Shown one piece after another: positions 50,719 to 61,896 of a DNA stretch of 64,000 nt. The stretch is from Methyloligella sp. (GTDB taxonomy: Bacteria > Pseudomonadota > Alphaproteobacteria > Rhizobiales > HXMU1428-3). A model generated the notes under the pieces. That model saw nothing but the letters and a program-made list of their open reading frames with translations, had not been told where the DNA came from and searched no databases. A program made the position numbers and the translations under genes. Each line of letters opens with the position of its first letter. The stretch's first letter is position 1. The stretch covers positions 372,001-436,000 of the forward strand of contig BQJJ01000001.1 of assembly GCA_021604645.1 (NCBI GenBank), in the 5' to 3' direction.

Positions 50719-51743
50719 GCAGTCTCACCCTTCACAGGTTTATCAAAAGTCTTATCATTTTTATCATCGGAACTCACAAGTGACGGATCATTCGGAACAA
50801 TTAGAGATGAATCAACCACTGCGTCATGTGTCATCGCACCAGTAGAATAATAGTGAGAAGATAAAAACCCATGAATATTTAACAGACCAGAGCGAGCAGA
50901 GCGATCAGTGTGATGAATGAGATGTCCCCAGTTCAAGCGCCGACAGACACCAGCTAGATCAGATTTTCTTTTTTGAAAGGCTTCTTTATAACGGAGCCGT
51001 AAGTCTCCGGCATTTTCAATTAAAACCCGCTCTTGGCTCTGCACATCCTTAAACTCAACACGCCCACTAAAAGGAAAACTTTCTTCTGCAGGGTCAATAA
51101 TTTGAACAGCAGTGCCGCCAACCTGATGCCCGCCAATCTTTTGCAAGCCAGAGGTTAGGTTCTCTAATTCATCAAGAAAATCACTAATTAAAATAACCTC
51201 GGAATAACGCGAGATGTCTTCATTTTTAGGAAAACCGGTTTTCAGCTCTTCATGAGTTTGACTATAAATTAACCGCTCAGCAATGCGGGGCACAATATCC
51301 TGGTTTGTACGGGGGCGCATTAAACCCAAAACTCCAACGCGTTCACCAGAGCGAACAAGCATTTCAGCCAGGGCTAACCCAAGCACAATGGCGCGTTCTG
51401 CCTTGGTAACATTCGAAAGTTTTGATTTAAACCACATAGAAGGAGAAAGGTCGATCCACAGCCAAAATGTGTGGGCAGTATCCCACTCTTTTTCGCGAAC
51501 AAACAATTGATCGGTGCTTGCCGAACGGCGCCAGTCAATCGCTGTCATGGATTCAAAGTTTTGATAGGGTCTAAATTGCCAAAAGCTTTCACCAGGACCA
51601 GCCCGTTTACGTCCATGTCGCCCATGCGCAAGCGTTTGCGCAATTTGCCGAGCACTTAAAATAAGGTCTGGCATAAGAGCGCTTAAATTTCGCGCAGTAG
51701 GCTCTGAAGCCGCGATCGCAGATATGTCAGCTATTTTTGACAA
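50715..51743 (-). CDS. DUF58 domain protein
   Basis: GRHGRKRAGPGESFWQFRPYQNFESMTAIDWRRSASTDQLFVREKEWDTAHTFWLWIDLSPSM. Confidence 0.93.
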   Translation of the reverse strand: MSKIADISAIAASEPTARNLSALMPDLILSARQIAQTLAHGRHGRKRAGPGESFWQFRPYQNFESMTAIDWRRSASTDQLFVREKEWDTAHTFWLWIDLSPSMWFKSKLSNVTKAERAIVLGLALAEMLVRSGERVGVLGLMRPRTNQDIVPRIAERLIYSQTHEELKTGFPKNEDISRYSEVILISDFLDELENLTSGLQKIGGHQVGGTAVQIIDPAEESFPFSGRVEFKDVQSQERVLIENAGDLRLRYKEAFQKRKSDLAGVCRRLNWGHLIHHTDRSARSGLLNIHGFLSSHYYSTGAMTHDAVVDSSLIVPNDPSLVSSDDKNDKTFDKPVKGETA

Positions 51744-51763
51744 ACGGTATAGAGCTCCTAATT

Positions 51764-52771
51764 TTAATCTTTTAAAACACCACTTGTAAGTGTGGCAATA
51801 ATATCCTGCAAAGTAACACCTCTCGTGCGTGCATCAAAAGTCAAAGCCATGCGATGTTTTAATACAGGTTCGGCAAGGGCAACAACATCATCAAGAGAGG
51901 GAGCCAAGCGGCCATCAATCAGAGCGCGAGCACGAACACCAAGTGAAAGAGCTTGAGCAGCACGCGGGCCAGGACCCCATGCGATCATTTCATTCACAAT
52001 TGGAAGAGCGTCAGCCTCGTTAGGTCGGGCACTTCGAACCAAATCTAAAATGGCCTCGACAATTGTTTCGCCGATGGGTAATTGGCGAACAAGGTGTTGC
52101 ATTGAGAGTAATTGCTCACCATCAACAATGGATTGTAAATCTTGAGTTTCAGTGCCTGTAGTTTGGTAAAGCACTTTCCGCTCAGCTTCTTTATCAGGGT
52201 AGTTGACATTAATTTGGGTCAGGAAACGGTCCAGTTGAGCTTCTGGCAAAGGATAAGTGCCTTCTTGCTCAAGCGGGTTCTGTGTAGCTAGTACGTGAAA
52301 AGGAGCAGGCAACTCATAGCCAGACCCTGCAACTGTCACATGTTTTTCTTGCATAGCTTGCAATAGGGCAGATTGAGTACGAGGACTGGCACGGTTAATC
52401 TCATCAGCCATGAGAAGTTGAGTAAAAATGGGTCCTTTGATAAAGCGAAATGAGCGTTCACCAGTACTGGATTGTTCAAGCACTTCAGCGCCAACAATGT
52501 CAGAAGGCATAAGGTCAGGGGTAAATTGAACGCGTTTATTCGTTAAGCCTAAAACCGTGCCCAATGTTTCAACAAGAAGGGTTTTAGCCAAACCTGGAAC
52601 ACCAATAAGTAAAGCATGTCCGCCACTTAGAATGGTTATTAGCCCCAAGTCAATAACGTCATCTTGTCCATAAATTTTAGACGAAGCCGCCGCTTTAATC
52701 TTATTGATTTTTGCGCTGGCCGCTTCCACCTCTTCGATGATTTTATCACCGGTTTGACTGATATTGGTCAT
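51764..52771 (-). CDS. MoxR family AAA ATPase
   Basis: GGHALLIGVPGLAKTLLVETLGTVLGLTNKRVQFTPDLMPSDIVGAEVLEQ; LLMADEINRASPRTQSALLQAMQEKHVTV. Confidence 0.96.
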   Translation of the reverse strand: MTNISQTGDKIIEEVEAASAKINKIKAAASSKIYGQDDVIDLGLITILSGGHALLIGVPGLAKTLLVETLGTVLGLTNKRVQFTPDLMPSDIVGAEVLEQSSTGERSFRFIKGPIFTQLLMADEINRASPRTQSALLQAMQEKHVTVAGSGYELPAPFHVLATQNPLEQEGTYPLPEAQLDRFLTQINVNYPDKEAERKVLYQTTGTETQDLQSIVDGEQLLSMQHLVRQLPIGETIVEAILDLVRSARPNEADALPIVNEMIAWGPGPRAAQALSLGVRARALIDGRLAPSLDDVVALAEPVLKHRMALTFDARTRGVTLQDIIATLTSGVLKD

Positions 52772-52958
52772 AGGATAAGTATACCGAGCCCTGTTAAAAT
52801 TGAAAATAGCATATATGTAAGTATGATGTGATTAAACTATAACAAGAAACACACAATCTAGTGAGCTTAAACGTAAAAGTTAAACATGTTGAAGCTAAGG
52901 CATGTGTGTTTAAAGTTAATTTTATATGTATTACAACAAGTTATGGGGGTAAAAGACC

Positions 52959-53597
52959 ATGAGCTCATCGACTAAAGTGCCAATCCCGGAAACGAGCGCA
53001 AATTTAGAAACTTTGATGAAAAATCTTGAAAACTCAGAAGAATCTAAAACAAATAATAAGGCATCTGGAGCGCCAGTGCATTTATGGAACCCGGATTTTT
53101 GCGGCAAGCTTGATCTGTCAATAGAAGAAGATGGCACCTGGGTCTACAATAAGACTCCAATTGGACGAGAAAAATTAGTGAAACTTTTCTCCTCCGTCGT
53201 AAAAAAAGAGGAGGACGAGTATTATCTGGTAACCCCTGTAGAAAAAATGTTGATTGAAGTAAAAGACGTTCCTTTCATAGCCATAGAAATGGAAGTTAAG
53301 CAGGATAAAACAGGGCAAATTATTTCTTTCAAAACAAATGTAGATGACCAAGTCGAAGCAAGTGAAGACAATCCTCTTCGCTTTCCAAAGCAAACAAATG
53401 AGGAAACATTAAAGCCTTATATCAAGATCCGTCATGCCGATGAAAACATGCTAGAGGCTAAATTAAGCCGTTCAGTATATTATGAATTGGCAAATTATAT
53501 AGAGACACATTCCATTGATGGCACAGAGCATTATGGCGTTTGGAGCCATGGAACATTTTTTCCAATTGAAAAATTAGCCAATTGTCCCCAAGTATAA
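52959..53597 (+). CDS. DUF1285 domain protein
   Basis: VHLWNPDFCGKLDLSIEEDGTWVYNKTPIGREKLVKLFSSVVKKEEDEYYLVTPVEKMLIEV. Confidence 0.9.
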   Translation: MSSSTKVPIPETSANLETLMKNLENSEESKTNNKASGAPVHLWNPDFCGKLDLSIEEDGTWVYNKTPIGREKLVKLFSSVVKKEEDEYYLVTPVEKMLIEVKDVPFIAIEMEVKQDKTGQIISFKTNVDDQVEASEDNPLRFPKQTNEETLKPYIKIRHADENMLEAKLSRSVYYELANYIETHSIDGTEHYGVWSHGTFFPIEKLANCPQV

Positions 53598-53690
53598 CAA
53601 AACCAATACAGCCAAGATATGTAACAAGCCTATTGTGCTATTCTTCTTGAAACTAAAAACAAAAACAGTATGTAGGTCGCGCTCAATTTA

Positions 53691-54299
53691 ATGCAAAATC
53701 TAAGTGAACAATTAGCACTTAAAACTATGGAATTAGATGAAGATAATATCATCTCTCCTTATTCGCGTAGTGACGAAAAAAATTTCAAAAATTTCAAACC
53801 ACCCGTAAAAGAAGCTGCCGTCCTTGTTTCTTTTTTACACAGGGAAGACCAATCCAGACTTATACTCACGCGGCGTACTTTATCTCTTTCAAATCATAAG
53901 GGGCAAATTGCATTTCCAGGTGGAAAAATTGACAAAGAAGATTTAAGTCCAAGTCATGCCGCCATTCGTGAAGCAAACGAAGAAATTGGTATCAATCAAG
54001 CGCAGATCAAAGTTCTAGGCAAACTCCCTCTGTATCAAACAGTCACGGGTTATAACATAACGCCAATAGTTGGAGAGTTATCTCCTCCCTTCATTTTCAA
54101 AAAAGCAGAAGACGAAGTTGATGAAATTTTTGAATTGCCCGTTGAATTCATGATGGATGTAAAAAATTTCAAACGTGAGAGTGTCATCTATGAAGGAGAA
54201 CGACGAGAATTTTGGGCATTGCCCTTTAATGACTATTACATCTGGGGCGCAACTGCTGCTATCCTAAGAGAACTAGCCGGACGCTTTGAAAAGCTATAA
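53691..54299 (+). CDS. CoA pyrophosphatase (NUDIX)
   Basis: LTRRTLSLSNHKGQIAFPGGKIDKEDLSPSHAAIREANEEIGI. Confidence 0.92.
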   Translation: MQNLSEQLALKTMELDEDNIISPYSRSDEKNFKNFKPPVKEAAVLVSFLHREDQSRLILTRRTLSLSNHKGQIAFPGGKIDKEDLSPSHAAIREANEEIGINQAQIKVLGKLPLYQTVTGYNITPIVGELSPPFIFKKAEDEVDEIFELPVEFMMDVKNFKRESVIYEGERREFWALPFNDYYIWGATAAILRELAGRFEKL

Positions 54300-54350
54300 A
54301 TTAAGATGTACCATTGCCAACATAATACTATGAAAAAAGCGAGGAATTGA

Positions 54351-54692
54351 ATGACACGGGTCATTGCAATCAATTTACTACTGATCTTTCTCCCACTCAT
54401 TATTTATGGGGCCTATATCATTATCCACAAAAAGCCGGAAGATAAAGCCGACTTTTGGAAACAAGTGCCATTGAAAGTTTTATTTTCAATCGGCTTTGTG
54501 CTGATGCTCATTTTTTACGTCACACAAATTACCTTTAACAGTGGTGTGAAAGATGGCATCTATCACCCGCCTGTTGTGAAAGATGGTAAAATCATCCCTG
54601 GTTACATTGAACCTTTTAAAAAAGAAAAAAAGGATGAAAAACAAAAAAGCAGCAGCAAAAAGAAAAAAGATCTATCTGAAAAGGAAATATAG
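54351..54692 (+). CDS. DUF6111-like small membrane protein
   Basis: Two TM segments, position between NUDIX and CCA transferase genes. Confidence 0.65.
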   Translation: MTRVIAINLLLIFLPLIIYGAYIIIHKKPEDKADFWKQVPLKVLFSIGFVLMLIFYVTQITFNSGVKDGIYHPPVVKDGKIIPGYIEPFKKEKKDEKQKSSSKKKKDLSEKEI

Positions 54693-54735
54693 CTGAGGCC
54701 CTGGCATTAGATAAATCGTAAACGAGAATGTTCAA

Positions 54736-55998
54736 TTGACTAAGATCATTGAAAATAAACTAGCAGACGCTAAGTGGCTGGAAACGAAAGAGCTTAAAAA
54801 GCTGTTTGAAACGTTTCTCGTAAAAGGTGATGAGCTCAAGGTCGTTGGCGGCGCCCCAAGAAATCATCTTCTTGGTAAACCGGTTGAAGATGTTGATCTT
54901 GCTACGATTTTTACCCCTGATGAAATTGTATCAAAAGCAAAATTGGCAGGTATAAAAACAATCCCAACTGGGATTGAACACGGCACAGTGACTGTATTAA
55001 TCAACGATACAACCTTTGAAATAACAACTCTGAGAGCTGATGTAAAAACAGATGGTCGCCACGCAACCGTTGAATTTGGCACAAGCTGGCTTGAAGACGC
55101 CAAGCGTAGGGATTTCACAATCAATGCCCTCTATGTGTTAGCGGACGGGACGGTTGAAGACCCGCTAGGAACAGGGCTAGCCGATATAAAAACACAAACT
55201 GTGCGCTTCATCGGAAATGCTGAAAACCGCATTAGGGAAGATAACTTACGAAGTCTGAGATATTACCGTTTTGCTTCTCATTACACAAAACCTCCCTTTG
55301 ATCCCCAGGCTATTAGCGCAACCATTAAATTAAAAGAGGGCTTAAGAAGCCTCTCAGCAGAGAGGATAAAATCTGAGCTATTCAAAATATTGAGCGCTCC
55401 AGAGCCTGTTGAAGTCGTCACTGAGCTTTATCAAAATGGTTTATTAGCAGCACTACTTGGCACAGCTCCAAACATCCGTGACTTTTTTAAACTGGTTGAG
55501 TTGGAAAAAAAGTTAAATGAAAATGCAGATACATCATTGCGGCTAGCAATTCTTACAACCTGGCATGTAGGTGATGTCGAGCGGCTAACGAAACGGTTTA
55601 AATTATCAAAAACGGAAACGAAAAAAATTGAGCTGAAAGTAAAAGCTGATTTAGAGAAGAACTCACTCGTAACTTCACTTGACCTGACCAAATCTGAAGG
55701 ACGGTTTCTTTATAATAAATATCTTTTCATCCTTGGAAAAGCCGATTATTCCTCGCTAATAAAACTCCTTTATGCATTGGGACATTGCTCTCTTAATTTA
55801 GATGCTGTTATTGAAAAAATAAAATCAATAGAGGCTGATGAGGTCAAGGAACTTCCTGTAAAAGGAGCTGATATCATCAAGAAGGGGGTTCCACCAGGTC
55901 CTGAAGTTGGGAAAATCCTAGAACATTTAACAATGGAATGGTTGAAGTCAGATGGGGAGGCGTCGAGCGAAGAGTTATTAGCTTTGATTAAAAGCTAA
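54736..55998 (+). CDS. CCA tRNA nucleotidyltransferase / poly(A) polymerase family (TTG start)
   Basis: VVGGAPRNHLLGKPVEDVDLATIFTPDEI; RRDFTINALYVLADGTVEDPLGTGLADIKTQTVRFIGNAENRIREDNLRSLRYYRF. Confidence 0.95.
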   Translation: MTKIIENKLADAKWLETKELKKLFETFLVKGDELKVVGGAPRNHLLGKPVEDVDLATIFTPDEIVSKAKLAGIKTIPTGIEHGTVTVLINDTTFEITTLRADVKTDGRHATVEFGTSWLEDAKRRDFTINALYVLADGTVEDPLGTGLADIKTQTVRFIGNAENRIREDNLRSLRYYRFASHYTKPPFDPQAISATIKLKEGLRSLSAERIKSELFKILSAPEPVEVVTELYQNGLLAALLGTAPNIRDFFKLVELEKKLNENADTSLRLAILTTWHVGDVERLTKRFKLSKTETKKIELKVKADLEKNSLVTSLDLTKSEGRFLYNKYLFILGKADYSSLIKLLYALGHCSLNLDAVIEKIKSIEADEVKELPVKGADIIKKGVPPGPEVGKILEHLTMEWLKSDGEASSEELLALIKS

Positions 55999-56033
55999 AA
56001 AATTTATGCATTAGGTTATGAGACAAAGTGAAG

Positions 56034-56480
56034 TTAAGAAGCTTTGGCTTTCGCTGTTGCATTGCTGGCATCAATCACAGCACGAACAAATCCGAGTAAA
56101 CTATCAGATGTCATTTTTTCAGGATGAAATTGAGCAGATGTCCCATACCGGCGCAGCTCATTTTCAGAAACAGCACCACCAACAAAAGACATATTCCAAT
56201 TGCTGAACAATCGCTCGGAAATAGGTTCAACTTCAAGGAGTACAATATCGGAATGGCGGGTGTCATTAGACACCTTGCAAAAGATTTTGGTAATAGCCTT
56301 GCGGTCACCTTCAAGAACTTGAGCAAAGTAACTGTAGTTGAAGATCAAAGCACCAGAAACTCCTAGCGGCGGGTTATTGCGCTGGGAGGCAAGCAGAATA
56401 GATTTTAGCTCTTGCTGTAACGAGCCTTCCTGAGACTGAACAGCATTTACGCTATAATAAATTAGCCTTGAAAGATACAT
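56034..56480 (-). CDS. BLUF domain blue-light photoreceptor
   Basis: MYLSRLIYYSVNAV; ASQRNNPPLGVSGALIFNYSYFAQVLEGDRKAI; RHSDIVLLEVEPISERLFSNWNMSFVGG: conserved Tyr, Asn, Gln, Trp and Met of BLUF present. Confidence 0.92.
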   Translation of the reverse strand: MYLSRLIYYSVNAVQSQEGSLQQELKSILLASQRNNPPLGVSGALIFNYSYFAQVLEGDRKAITKIFCKVSNDTRHSDIVLLEVEPISERLFSNWNMSFVGGAVSENELRRYGTSAQFHPEKMTSDSLLGFVRAVIDASNATAKAKAS

Positions 56481-56868
56481 AGGCACAAAGCTCCGCTTAC
56501 TTAAAACAATCAAAAAACAGTCTATTACATACAGTCTTAAATTTGATTGAATAAGATTAAGATCAACTTATTATAATGAGGTTACCTGATTAATTTTGGC
56601 TTAATACATGATTTAACCGACTAAATAAGTGATTCAACAGGCTTTTTTACCCCTATGATTGGTGTTTTTGCCGCCCATTATTTAATTCGAGCCCTTCAAA
56701 ATCAGTAATAGGCGCCTTTTCTTTCTCAAGAAGAAGACAAACATCTCTAAAAGCTTCCAGCCATCTTTATTGTAGAGATAAAAAGGAATTCAGGGGTAAA
56801 GATGATGGGGAAAATGCTATTTTCTAGCGATAACTAGGTAGAAGAAAAAAAATTAAGTCAACAAAATT

Positions 56869-57399
56869 TCAAATCAAAGTTTGGAGCTTAGTCACCGTCC
56901 GCCAATTTCGCACAGTCGCACCAACCCCAAGCAATTTTTCAGCTTTAGCTGCAAGTTTTGAGCGGCCAAATCCATCAGGAGCGTATAAATAGAAAACATC
57001 ATCAACCAAGGCCCATTGCTCAGAAGAAATTTTGAGCTCATTTAATTTGTCTTTTTGTGGAGCCAATGCTGGTTCGGTTAAAAAATAGAAATGTAAAATC
57101 TTTTCTGACAGATCTTCTTTGGGAAATGGGCAATCCTCAATTGATCGGATGAAGCCCTCAGCTGTCACAACGATTATTTGTGGAGCAAAGCCATGTATAT
57201 CTGATATGGCTTTGCTCAATTTTTTAGAAAAGATTTGTGGTCTGAGCCCAGATGCAGAAAAAACAGCATTCCCGCTTTGTATATAGGTTTCAATATCAGA
57301 AGCACCAAGTTCAGCAAGAAGAGACTTTAAATCTGCCATTGGCAGCTTATTCTTCCCCCCAACATTAATCCCGCGAAGTAACAAAACCCATCTGGACAT
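56869..57399 (-). CDS. DUF1697 domain protein
   Basis: MSRWVLLLRGINVGGKNKLPMADLKSLLAELGASDIETYIQSGNAVF. Confidence 0.95.
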   Translation of the reverse strand: MSRWVLLLRGINVGGKNKLPMADLKSLLAELGASDIETYIQSGNAVFSASGLRPQIFSKKLSKAISDIHGFAPQIIVVTAEGFIRSIEDCPFPKEDLSEKILHFYFLTEPALAPQKDKLNELKISSEQWALVDDVFYLYAPDGFGRSKLAAKAEKLLGVGATVRNWRTVTKLQTLI

Positions 57400-57418
57400 G
57401 ACAACAAGCCTTTAAACT

Positions 57419-58291
57419 TTACCCAAGTACTCTTCCAGCAACAGCATCCAACTTAGCCATTACATCCGTATCACGTTGATCAGGGGGGGTGATGATAGCC
57501 ACATCCAGAGCAGTATCAGCTCCAACAGGACATTTCGGATGCTCACGTGGGAAATCTTTAGCCAATTGCAGAACAAGCTGTTTGGCACGCGATGCATTAT
57601 CTTGTAATACGCGAATAATTTCGGCAACATCCACATGTTCGTGGTCCTCATGCCAGCAATCATAATCTGTCACCATAGCAAGGCTGGTATAACAAATCTC
57701 AGCTTCACGGGCGAGTTTGGCTTCCGGCATATTGGTCATGCCAATCACAGAACACCCCCAAGAGCGATACAGTTCACTCTCGGCCCTTGTTGAGAATTGC
57801 GGACCTTCCATCGCCAAATAAGTACCGCCTCGCGTAATGGCAAGCGAATGTGTGTTGGCAGCAGCTTCCACGGCATCAGCAAGGAGCGGACTTGTCGGGT
57901 CCCCCATAGCAACATGAGCAACACACCCAGGACCAAAAAAACTTTTCTCGCGAGCAAAAGTCCGGTCAATAAATTGATCAACCAAAACAAAGTGCCCTGG
58001 CGGGTAATCTTCCTTTAAAGAACCACAAGCCGAAACAGAAACAAGGTCAGTAACCCCAGCTCTTTTAAGCGCATCTATATTCGCCCGGTAATTAATACTG
58101 GAAGGAGATTGCTCATGTCCTCTGCCGTGGCGAGGCAAAAATCTTACTGGCAAGCCTTCAATTTCACCAAATAAAATAGCGTCTGAAGGTTTCCCCCAAG
58201 GGCTGTCTATCTGCCGCCACTTCGCATTGGTAATCTCTTCAAGTTCATAAATACCACTACCGCCAACAATGCCTAAAACTGATTGGGTCAT
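57419..58291 (-). CDS. mtnP: S-methyl-5'-thioadenosine phosphorylase
   Basis: MTQSVLGIVGGSGIYELE; LPRHGRGHEQSPSSINYRANIDALKRAGVTDLVSVSACGSLKEDYPPGHFVLVDQFIDRT. Confidence 0.95.
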   Translation of the reverse strand: MTQSVLGIVGGSGIYELEEITNAKWRQIDSPWGKPSDAILFGEIEGLPVRFLPRHGRGHEQSPSSINYRANIDALKRAGVTDLVSVSACGSLKEDYPPGHFVLVDQFIDRTFAREKSFFGPGCVAHVAMGDPTSPLLADAVEAAANTHSLAITRGGTYLAMEGPQFSTRAESELYRSWGCSVIGMTNMPEAKLAREAEICYTSLAMVTDYDCWHEDHEHVDVAEIIRVLQDNASRAKQLVLQLAKDFPREHPKCPVGADTALDVAIITPPDQRDTDVMAKLDAVAGRVLG

Positions 58292-58383
58292 AAACCTCAT
58301 CCCTATTTTTAATTTAATTAATGAAACCAAAACATAAAAATCGATAAGGCGTCTATAAATTTTTTTAAATAAATATGACAATA

Positions 58384-58417
58384 AAAAAGCCGGCTCAACA
58401 AGTGAACCGGCTTTTAA
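58384..58417 (-). terminator. Intrinsic terminator downstream of petC
   Basis: AAAAAAGCCGGCTCaacaaGTGAACCGGCTTTT. Confidence 0.85.
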
Positions 58418-58466
58418 ATTTATCTTGTGAGATTGAAGATCTCACTAAATCATTAGTGCTTCATAT

Positions 58467-59357
58467 CTAATGCTTTAAGCGAGCCCAAACAGATTTTTTA
58501 GCAAGGAACAACAGAAGCGCAAAGATCAATAGATAGATCTGAACGCGCTTACCTAAGTTCTTACGTGCATTCAAATGAGGCTCTGAAGCCCACGCCATAA
58601 AGGCTGTCACGTCTTTAGCGTGTTGCTCTGCAGTGGTAGCTGTACCATCGGTATATTCAACAGCATCATCAGTAAGAGGGTTTGCCATCGCAATTTGATG
58701 ACCTGGGAAGTACTTATTATAGTTCATCCCATCACCCATAACCTCACCTTTAGGTGCTGTGCCATAGCCTGTCAGCAAGGCGTAGATATAGTCAGAGCCT
58801 TTTTCTTCATAAGCTGTCACCATGTCATAAGCCCACCAATAAGGCTCTGTATACCATGGCACATGGCGGTGAATGGTTCTCGCCTTTGCAAGAACTGAGA
58901 AGTCAGGTGGGTAAGCACCATTATTCGCAGACCGAGCTTCGGTTTCGTTCTTAAATGGACCTTGGAAACGATCTGACAATTTGCCAGGACGTTCTTTTGG
59001 CTCACCATCTTCATCAACACCATCAATCACAGTCGCTTCTTTAGCAATCGCCAAAGCTTGCTCCTTAGAAAATTCAGGACCACCCTTTTGCACAAGGTTA
59101 CGGTAAGAAAGTAGTTTCAAACCATGACATGAAGCACAAACTTCTTTGTAAACACCAAAGCCGCGTTGCAACTGAGCTTTATCATATTGGCCATTAAAGC
59201 CACCAAAACTCCACTCCTGCCGTTTAACTTCAGGTCCAGTGCCGCCAGCAGCCAAAGCTGAGCCAGCAAAAAGCACCGTGCCAACAATCATAGCAGTTAG
59301 TAAAGAAACTAGTTTCCATGTATTCTTTAGAAATGTGTTCTTTAGAATAGAATTCAT
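58467..59357 (-). CDS. petC: Cytochrome c1
   Basis: [37 protein letters not shown]-terminal TM anchor. Confidence 0.96.
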   Translation of the reverse strand: MNSILKNTFLKNTWKLVSLLTAMIVGTVLFAGSALAAGGTGPEVKRQEWSFGGFNGQYDKAQLQRGFGVYKEVCASCHGLKLLSYRNLVQKGGPEFSKEQALAIAKEATVIDGVDEDGEPKERPGKLSDRFQGPFKNETEARSANNGAYPPDFSVLAKARTIHRHVPWYTEPYWWAYDMVTAYEEKGSDYIYALLTGYGTAPKGEVMGDGMNYNKYFPGHQIAMANPLTDDAVEYTDGTATTAEQHAKDVTAFMAWASEPHLNARKNLGKRVQIYLLIFALLLFLAKKSVWARLKH

Positions 59358-60601
59358 GATGAAGCTCCTTCTTTACCAGATTTGCCTTCAACAGCTTCTG
59401 TAATGCTGTCTGGCAATTCCTTTGGTGTCTCGATCAAACCAATCACGGGCATAATGACGATAAAGAAAATAAAGTAGTATGCAGTGAAAAGCTGACTAGC
59501 AAGAAGGAAGTATCCTTCAGGTGCCTTCGCTCCTAAATAACCAAGAGCTAAGCAAGTGATCACAAATAACCAGAAGAACGGCATAAATAAAGGACGCTTG
59601 CTCACTGATTTGATTTTAGATGTATCAAGCCAAGGAATAACAAACAGAACAACAATCGCTGCAACCATAGCAATCACACCAAACAACTTGTCAGGAATAG
59701 CCCGCAAAATCGCATAGAACGGTAAGAAGTACCATTCAGGCACGATGTGAGGTGGTGTTTGCAGTGGGTTAGCTTCAATGAAATTGTCTGAGTGACCTAG
59801 GTAGTTAGGTGCATAAAACACAAACCAGGAGAACAGAAGCATAAACACAACAACCATAAACCCGTCTTTAATCACGTAGAACGGGAAGAAAGGAATTGTA
59901 TCTGATTTTGTTTTCACTTCAACACCAGTTGGGTTGTTAGAGCCAACAACGTGTAAAGCCCAAATATGCAAGCCAACTAACGCAGCAATGATGAATGGGA
60001 ACAAGTAGTGAAGGCTGAATAAGCGGTTCAATGTTGGATCACCAACAGAATAACCACCCCAAATCCACTGAGTGATGCTCTCACCAACAATCGGAATTGC
60101 GGTAAAGAGATTCGTAATCACAGTCACCGCCCAGAAGCTCATTTGGCCCCAAACAAGTGAATAGCCCATAAACGCCGTGATAATCATCAGAAGAAGAATA
60201 ACCACACCAAAGATCCAGATAATCTCACGTGGAGATTTGTATGATCCATAGTAAAGGCCACGGAATAAGTGAATATAAGCTGCTGCAAAGAACATAGAGG
60301 CACCAACCGCATGTGTATAACGGATAAGGTCACCCCAGTTAACATCGCGCATTAAATGCTCAACAGAAGCAAATGCATGGTCACCATGTGGAACGAAGTG
60401 CATGGCAATCACGATACCTGTGATGATTTGAGCCATTAGGCAGAATGTAAGAATACCACCAAAAGTCCAAAGGTAATTCAGGTTCCTAGGTGTTGGGAAC
60501 ACAATAAATGAATCATACATCAACCGTATGATAGGTAAACGTTCATCAAGCCAACGCGTAAAGCCGTTGGAGGGAACGTAGCTTGAGCTATGATCAGACA
60601 T
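59354..60601 (-). CDS. petB: Cytochrome b of bc1 complex
   Basis: [83 protein letters not shown]. Confidence 0.98.
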   Translation of the reverse strand: MSDHSSSYVPSNGFTRWLDERLPIIRLMYDSFIVFPTPRNLNYLWTFGGILTFCLMAQIITGIVIAMHFVPHGDHAFASVEHLMRDVNWGDLIRYTHAVGASMFFAAAYIHLFRGLYYGSYKSPREIIWIFGVVILLLMIITAFMGYSLVWGQMSFWAVTVITNLFTAIPIVGESITQWIWGGYSVGDPTLNRLFSLHYLFPFIIAALVGLHIWALHVVGSNNPTGVEVKTKSDTIPFFPFYVIKDGFMVVVFMLLFSWFVFYAPNYLGHSDNFIEANPLQTPPHIVPEWYFLPFYAILRAIPDKLFGVIAMVAAIVVLFVIPWLDTSKIKSVSKRPLFMPFFWLFVITCLALGYLGAKAPEGYFLLASQLFTAYYFIFFIVIMPVIGLIETPKELPDSITEAVEGKSGKEGASS

Positions 60602-60609
60602 GTTTGCTC

Positions 60610-61140
60610 CTAACCAATTTTAATTTTCGTATCTGAAATAAAGGCATAAGGCGGCACTTCGAGGTTAGTCGGTGCAGGTCCTTTGCGAATACGTCCAGAT
60701 GTGTCGTAGTGAGAGCCGTGGCATGGGCAGAACCAGCCACCAAAATCGCCTTGCACATCACCTGTAGATTGTCCACGTGGGATACAACCCAAATGCGTAC
60801 AAATGCCAATCAACACAAGCCATTCAGGCTTTTGTGCACGTTCGCCATCAACTTGCGGGTCACGCATGTCAGTTGAATCAGCCGATACAGCTTCTTTAAT
60901 TTCCTCAGCTGTTCGTTTGCGAATAAAAATAGGTTTACCGCGCCACATAACGGTCACGGCTTGCCCCTCTTTAATCGGGCTCAAATCAACTTCAATCGAA
61001 GCCAGAGCTTTGGCTGAAGCATCAGGGTTCATTTGGTCAACAAGTGGCCAAAGGGCACCCGCAGCGCCAACAGCAGCAAAAGAACCGGCAGCGACCATCA
61101 AAAAATCCCGACGGCCTTCATCATTATGGTCTGAAGACAA
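60610..61140 (-). CDS. petA: Ubiquinol-cytochrome c reductase iron-sulfur (Rieske) subunit
   Basis: Tat-like [66 protein letters not shown]. Confidence 0.97.
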   Translation of the reverse strand: MSSDHNDEGRRDFLMVAAGSFAAVGAAGALWPLVDQMNPDASAKALASIEVDLSPIKEGQAVTVMWRGKPIFIRKRTAEEIKEAVSADSTDMRDPQVDGERAQKPEWLVLIGICTHLGCIPRGQSTGDVQGDFGGWFCPCHGSHYDTSGRIRKGPAPTNLEVPPYAFISDTKIKIG

Positions 61141-61422
61141 ATTAGCCTCCCTTAGAGTTCTGCTTTGAAAGTGACATCAAGTTCTAAAAGGCCAATAGAT
61201 AGACCCAAGAGAACGCAATTCATTTCAAAGCTCGTTAACAAGGGCTCTTTTAGCCCTTAACATTAAGCATCATCAAAATGCTATGAAATAGCTGTTTAAA
61301 AGCAGCAAACAGTAAAACCTTTGCTTATCTAATTGTATCAACACTGATTCGCTCTGCGATAGGTCAAGTATTTTACAAAAACGCATAAAAATCGAAGATC
61401 TGTGGCTATGTGGCCTATCAAT

Positions 61423-61490
61423 TGTGCAAAACTGGCAATTGCGTAAAACAGATAAATGCGTAAAACAGGCAAATGTGTAGATAAGGCAAT
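61423..61490. repeat. Four head-to-tail 17-bp iterons
   Basis: TGTGCAAAACTGGCAAT / TGCGTAAAACAGATAAA / TGCGTAAAACAGGCAAA / TGTGTAGATAAGGCAAT. Confidence 0.85.
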
Positions 61491-61896
61491 TTTGAAAACA
61501 AGTCAGACGCCTTAAAATTAGAACTCAGCAAAACATTAATTAATTATTGCGCACTTTACTGCCACTCTTTTGCCAAAATCACAAGGGGTGAGTTGAACAC
61601 AAATCACCGCATTTCAAAAAAAATTTGTATTTTTATCGCAGCAAAGAAGATTAAGGTGCAAACTTCTCACATTCGCGGCCCCAAAAGCGTCAAAAAAGCT
61701 CAGCCTACGTAGAAAATGAGAAATCAGAAAATTAAAAAGTTATGCACTTTAATCATCATAAATTCATGGGAATTTCACGCCACATAGCATTACTTAAAGA
61801 CGAGTTCTGACTATCTATGACATAGAGCTCAAATGTGGCATAAAGCCAAAATCAGTTATACAGATACGTTTTATAGTAAAAAAAGGATCAACAAAC

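Noticed and set aside
45548-52771. Phage-defence island around the MoxR ATPase
   Set aside because: MoxR/DUF58/DUF4159 is a common chromosomal cluster in Alphaproteobacteria with housekeeping neighbours; nothing indicates defence or mobility.
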